64,000 bases of DNA. Origin: Nitrospinota bacterium (GTDB taxonomy: Bacteria; Nitrospinota_A; UBA7883; JACRLM01). The stretch lies in contig JACQXA010000004.1 of assembly GCA_016208975.1 (NCBI GenBank), positions 62,001 to 126,000 on the forward strand. The letters are read 5' to 3'. A program made the translations under genes and the position numbers. Shown piece after piece: positions 61,493 through 64,000 of this stretch; within the stretch, counting starts at the first letter, position 1; each line of letters opens with the position of its first letter. The notes under the pieces are model-generated. The model was not told the origin of the DNA. It saw nothing but the letters and a program-made list of their open reading frames with translations, and ran no database searches.

Positions 61493-61786
61493 TTTCCTTC
61501 CCCCCTAGAATCTCAGGGTGACATTTCTCAAGCCTCTTTAAATCTTACCCGGAAATTATGGATCTCAAATCCAGACAAGAGCATGGAGGATGTTTGTCAG
61601 GCGCCCCATCCGGTTTTATACTGGCGCATAGCGCCCTGATGGAAGGCAGGCGCTCCTGATAACCGCCATCCATTACAATGGTTATGGATTTTTTATCTAC
61701 GCCGTATTTTGATGGGGTAACCAGGCGCTGAAAATGATATTATGTTTTGACATATTCTGATTCAACCACGCTGGCTTTTTTAATAC

Positions 61787-63319
61787 ATGGAACTCTGGAG
61801 TTTTTATTTTTTCGCCAAACTGTTCCTTTATTACAAGGAATACATAAAGTTTGACGTCACCTATAACCTGCTTTTCGCACTTTTCCTGACCATCCCCATT
61901 CCGGAGAAAATCAGGTTCAGGGGGGTCATTGTTACCGGCCGGGTGGCGCTGGGAATCATACTGGCCATATCCCTTCTCTGGCACGATTCGTGGCTCCCGC
62001 CGCCTACCGAGGGCGCCAGCTTTTTGATGTCCCAGGGAATTCCATCCACCGAATACATCTACAGCTTCCTCATGAGGTTTTATAACCCCAAGGTGTTCAT
62101 GCTTATCGGGGCGATTTTTTCCTTCTGCTGGCTGGCCAACAAGTTCCTGAAAATGTCCACGCTGGTGCTTATTTGCATCATGTCGCTGATCCCGCTAAAG
62201 GTTTTCGGTGAGCCTAACAGCCAGGAGCTTACCCAAACGGTGGACGCGTTTTTCGATTCGGAGACCACCCGGGTGACAAGATATGAAAAGCCCGAGGCTG
62301 GCCATCCGGATTTTGACCTGGTAATTCTCCATGTATGCTCCCTGGCATGGGCGGACATGGTGGACGTGGGGATGGACAAAGATCCCTTCTTCCGGCAGTT
62401 CAATTACCTTTTCACAAACTTCAACACGGTCACCACCTATTCCGGCCCGTCGGTGATCCGTCTGCTCCGGGGCAATTGCGGCCAGCAACGGCATGGGGAT
62501 ATCTATTCGGAAGCGCCCAGGGAGTGTTACATATTAGAAACTTTCTCCGACGTGGGTTTTAAGAATTACGTTACCCTCAACCACGATGGCAAATACGGCT
62601 CATTCGCCGAGGAGATAACGAATAACCACGGCCGCCCCGGCCCGATGAACCTTGCGGGTCTGCCCGTACAGCAGAACATGTTCGACAACTCTCCCATATA
62701 CGACGACTATTTCACCCTGAGCCGGTGGTGGGAGAACAGGCTGGTATCCGGCGAGAAGGCGGCGGCGGTATATTACAACACCGTCACCTTGCACGACGGC
62801 TCCCACTGGGTGGGCCAGAAGGAATGGTGGAAGGGGGATAGGAAAGCCCAATACCAGGAGTTCCTCACAAAACTCTTCAAGGATGTCACCCGTTTCATAA
62901 ACCTGCTTTCCTCCTCCGGGCGCAACGTGGTGGTGGTGTTCGTGCCGGAGCACGGCATGGCGCTGAAAGGGAGCGTTATACAGGCCCCCGGATTAAGGGA
63001 CATACCCCTGCCACCCATCACAAACACCCCTGTGGCCATTAAACTTATCGGCAAACAGTTTAACGGCGAAAAGGTCCACCAACAGGTAATAGACGCGCCA
63101 ACCAGCTACCTGGCCATTACAAATATAATTTCCAGGTTCGTGGAGAAAAGCCCCTTCACTCCGGAGGGTATGCCCGGCAAGACCTTTACCCACACCATCC
63201 CGCAAACCGATTATGTGGCGGAAAACCAGAGCGCCATGGTGGTAAAAAGTGAAATGAAACATTTCTTTTTCGGAAAAGAGAAAAAGTGGATTGAACTCTC
63301 GGACTATGAGATAAAATAG
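61787..63319 (+). CDS. bcsG: Cellulose phosphoethanolamine transferase BcsG
   Basis: BcsG adds phosphoethanolamine to cellulose in the periplasm. The 510-residue protein has about four N-terminal membrane helices with the family segment LLWHDSWLPPP, then an alkaline-phosphatase-type domain. Residues matching the known zinc and nucleophile positions are present: C184 (LHVCSLAW), S219 (TYSGPSVIRLLRG) and E388-H389 (FVPEHG). LNHDGKYG and GLRDIPLPPITNTPV also match. Length is slightly below the enteric protein. It is followed 35 bases later by a secreted repeat protein. No bcsA/B/E is visible to its left, so any cellulose synthase genes must be to the right or elsewhere. Confidence 0.93.
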   Translation: MELWSFYFFAKLFLYYKEYIKFDVTYNLLFALFLTIPIPEKIRFRGVIVTGRVALGIILAISLLWHDSWLPPPTEGASFLMSQGIPSTEYIYSFLMRFYNPKVFMLIGAIFSFCWLANKFLKMSTLVLICIMSLIPLKVFGEPNSQELTQTVDAFFDSETTRVTRYEKPEAGHPDFDLVILHVCSLAWADMVDVGMDKDPFFRQFNYLFTNFNTVTTYSGPSVIRLLRGNCGQQRHGDIYSEAPRECYILETFSDVGFKNYVTLNHDGKYGSFAEEITNNHGRPGPMNLAGLPVQQNMFDNSPIYDDYFTLSRWWENRLVSGEKAAAVYYNTVTLHDGSHWVGQKEWWKGDRKAQYQEFLTKLFKDVTRFINLLSSSGRNVVVVFVPEHGMALKGSVIQAPGLRDIPLPPITNTPVAIKLIGKQFNGEKVHQQVIDAPTSYLAITNIISRFVEKSPFTPEGMPGKTFTHTIPQTDYVAENQSAMVVKSEMKHFFFGKEKKWIELSDYEIK

Positions 63320-63354
63320 GCCCGTCTTCCAAACCCCTGTATTTTCTTTTACGG

Positions 63355-64000
63355 ATGAACCTTATGATTGCGCGCCCTGTTCGCTGGCTAGTCACGCTAC
63401 TTGCGGTAGTCCTCTCCTCCCCCCAGGCTTACGCCTATGAGATTCACGGCCTGCCCGGCTCCAGCTGGGGTCTTTTAAGTTACGACAACGACCAGATCAG
63501 CGGTTCTGGTGTCCAGGGCTTTGTAAACCAGGGGGTGGACTGGTTCGTTCTGCCAGGCGATATAACAGTTAACACCTTCGTGGAATACCGCCACCGTTCC
63601 CGCACCCACAACCAGAGATATTACGACGCAGGCGGCCCGGCCGTGGGGCTGGATCTGCATATATCCGTAGTGCATGTGGGGGTGGACTATTACTGGGAGA
63701 ACCTGCCGGTTTTAGGCGAAAAGTCTGAACGGGCGCAGGCGTACGCCACCACTTTTATCGAGTGGGACCTGGCTCAGGAAAATCATCCAACGTGGTTCGC
63801 CGCGCTACCGGGCTCTTTCTGGGGCGCGATAAGCTACGATAACGACAAAATCAGCGGCTCCGGCGTTATGGGCTTTATCAACCAGGGGATAGACTGGATA
63901 ATCCTGCCGGGAGATATCGCCGTGAACACCTATGCGGAATACCGGCACCGCTCCCGCAACGAAAACCAGAAGTATTATGACGCCGGCGGCCCTGCCGTGG
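63355..64000 (+). CDS. Secreted tandem-repeat protein (cut by window edge)
   Basis: The frame opens at ATG 63355 (or ATG 63364) and runs off the right edge. A signal peptide ends near VVLSSPQAYA. The mature part contains two copies of a roughly 66-residue unit at about 33-98 and 151-216, spaced 118 residues. Each has LPGSxWG, SYDNDxISGSG, GFxNQGxDW, LPGDIxVNT, EYRHRSR and YYDAGGPAVG. A less similar spacer with IEWDLA lies between. It resembles a repeated beta-rich outer-envelope domain. No family was recognised. Its place after bcsG suggests a role in cellulose or exopolysaccharide handling, which is inference. Confidence 0.75.
   Translation, partial: MNLMIARPVRWLVTLLAVVLSSPQAYAYEIHGLPGSSWGLLSYDNDQISGSGVQGFVNQGVDWFVLPGDITVNTFVEYRHRSRTHNQRYYDAGGPAVGLDLHISVVHVGVDYYWENLPVLGEKSERAQAYATTFIEWDLAQENHPTWFAALPGSFWGAISYDNDKISGSGVMGFINQGIDWIILPGDIAVNTYAEYRHRSRNENQKYYDAGGPAV

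Larger units (their letters stand above)
61236..61786. other. 550-base intergenic region between divergent genes, with repeats
   Basis: No coding sequence is convincing here. It should hold the divergent promoters for the membrane synthase and bcsG. Its middle part carries an inverted repeat at 61361, a 16-base direct repeat pair at 61443 and 61468, a hairpin at 61474, and a partial repeat-family copy near 61510 (TCTCAGGGTGACA). Confidence 0.6.

Overview
This window is a GC-rich, gene-dense chromosomal segment from a Gram-negative bacterium. It encodes lipoproteins, TatA, a periplasmic cellulose-modifying enzyme and several multi-heme c-type cytochromes. The gene mix suggests an environmental, respiratory lineage of the Nitrospinota / Nitrospirota / deltaproteobacterial kind: a bc-type quinol:cytochrome c oxidoreductase split like b6/subunit IV, a GltD-like Fe-S flavoprotein, a Bat operon, SelB, a bactofilin and many signalling proteins. 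That placement is inference. No 16S rRNA or tRNA gene was found, and no phage, plasmid or CRISPR was seen.

Layout. 0-5.2 kb: the start of a ComEC-like gene, accA, a bactofilin-TM-TPR fusion, and two unknown genes. 5.4-11.5 kb (minus): a bc complex operon (Rieske, cytochrome b N- and C-halves, penta-heme cytochrome c) ending at a terminator, then a separate unit with a GltD-like Fe-S flavoprotein and a two-CBS protein. 11.8-15.2 kb (plus): mobB, tatA, moaC, a lipoprotein and a GlcF-like Fe-S protein. 15.1-20 kb (minus): the moxR-DUF58-batD-like-batA-batB operon. 20.1-27.9 kb (plus): der, a sensor kinase, selB, an HD-GYP response regulator, a zinc-dependent phospholipase C-like protein and a small membrane peptide with its own apparent promoter and terminator.

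27.9-34.1 kb (minus): an SHP / diheme cytochrome / cytochrome b operon with PepSY, a two-component system and DUF523, then an AspT/YidE-type transporter. 34.2-35.5 kb (plus): moaD, moaE and mobA, which complement mobB/moaC for molybdenum cofactor synthesis. 35.5-41.5 kb: a GNAT, ychF, a sugar nucleotidyltransferase, an ABC-2 exporter, fructose-6-phosphate aldolase and a diguanylate cyclase. 41.6-46.7 kb (minus): an unusual three-gene set of a zinc-ribbon/TPR/site-2-protease fusion, a zinc-ribbon/RDD/PQQ-propeller membrane protein and a NeuB-type synthase. This set is the best candidate for an undescribed system.

46.8-58.9 kb (minus): a long ribosomal protein cluster (rplV to rplQ, with secY, adk, map and rpoA). 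It lacks rpmD and infA and begins abruptly at rplV with its own promoter. 59.1-64 kb: a membrane-embedded spermidine-synthase-like protein, a repeat-rich intergenic region, bcsG (cellulose phosphoethanolamine transferase) and the start of a secreted tandem-repeat protein that runs off the right edge.
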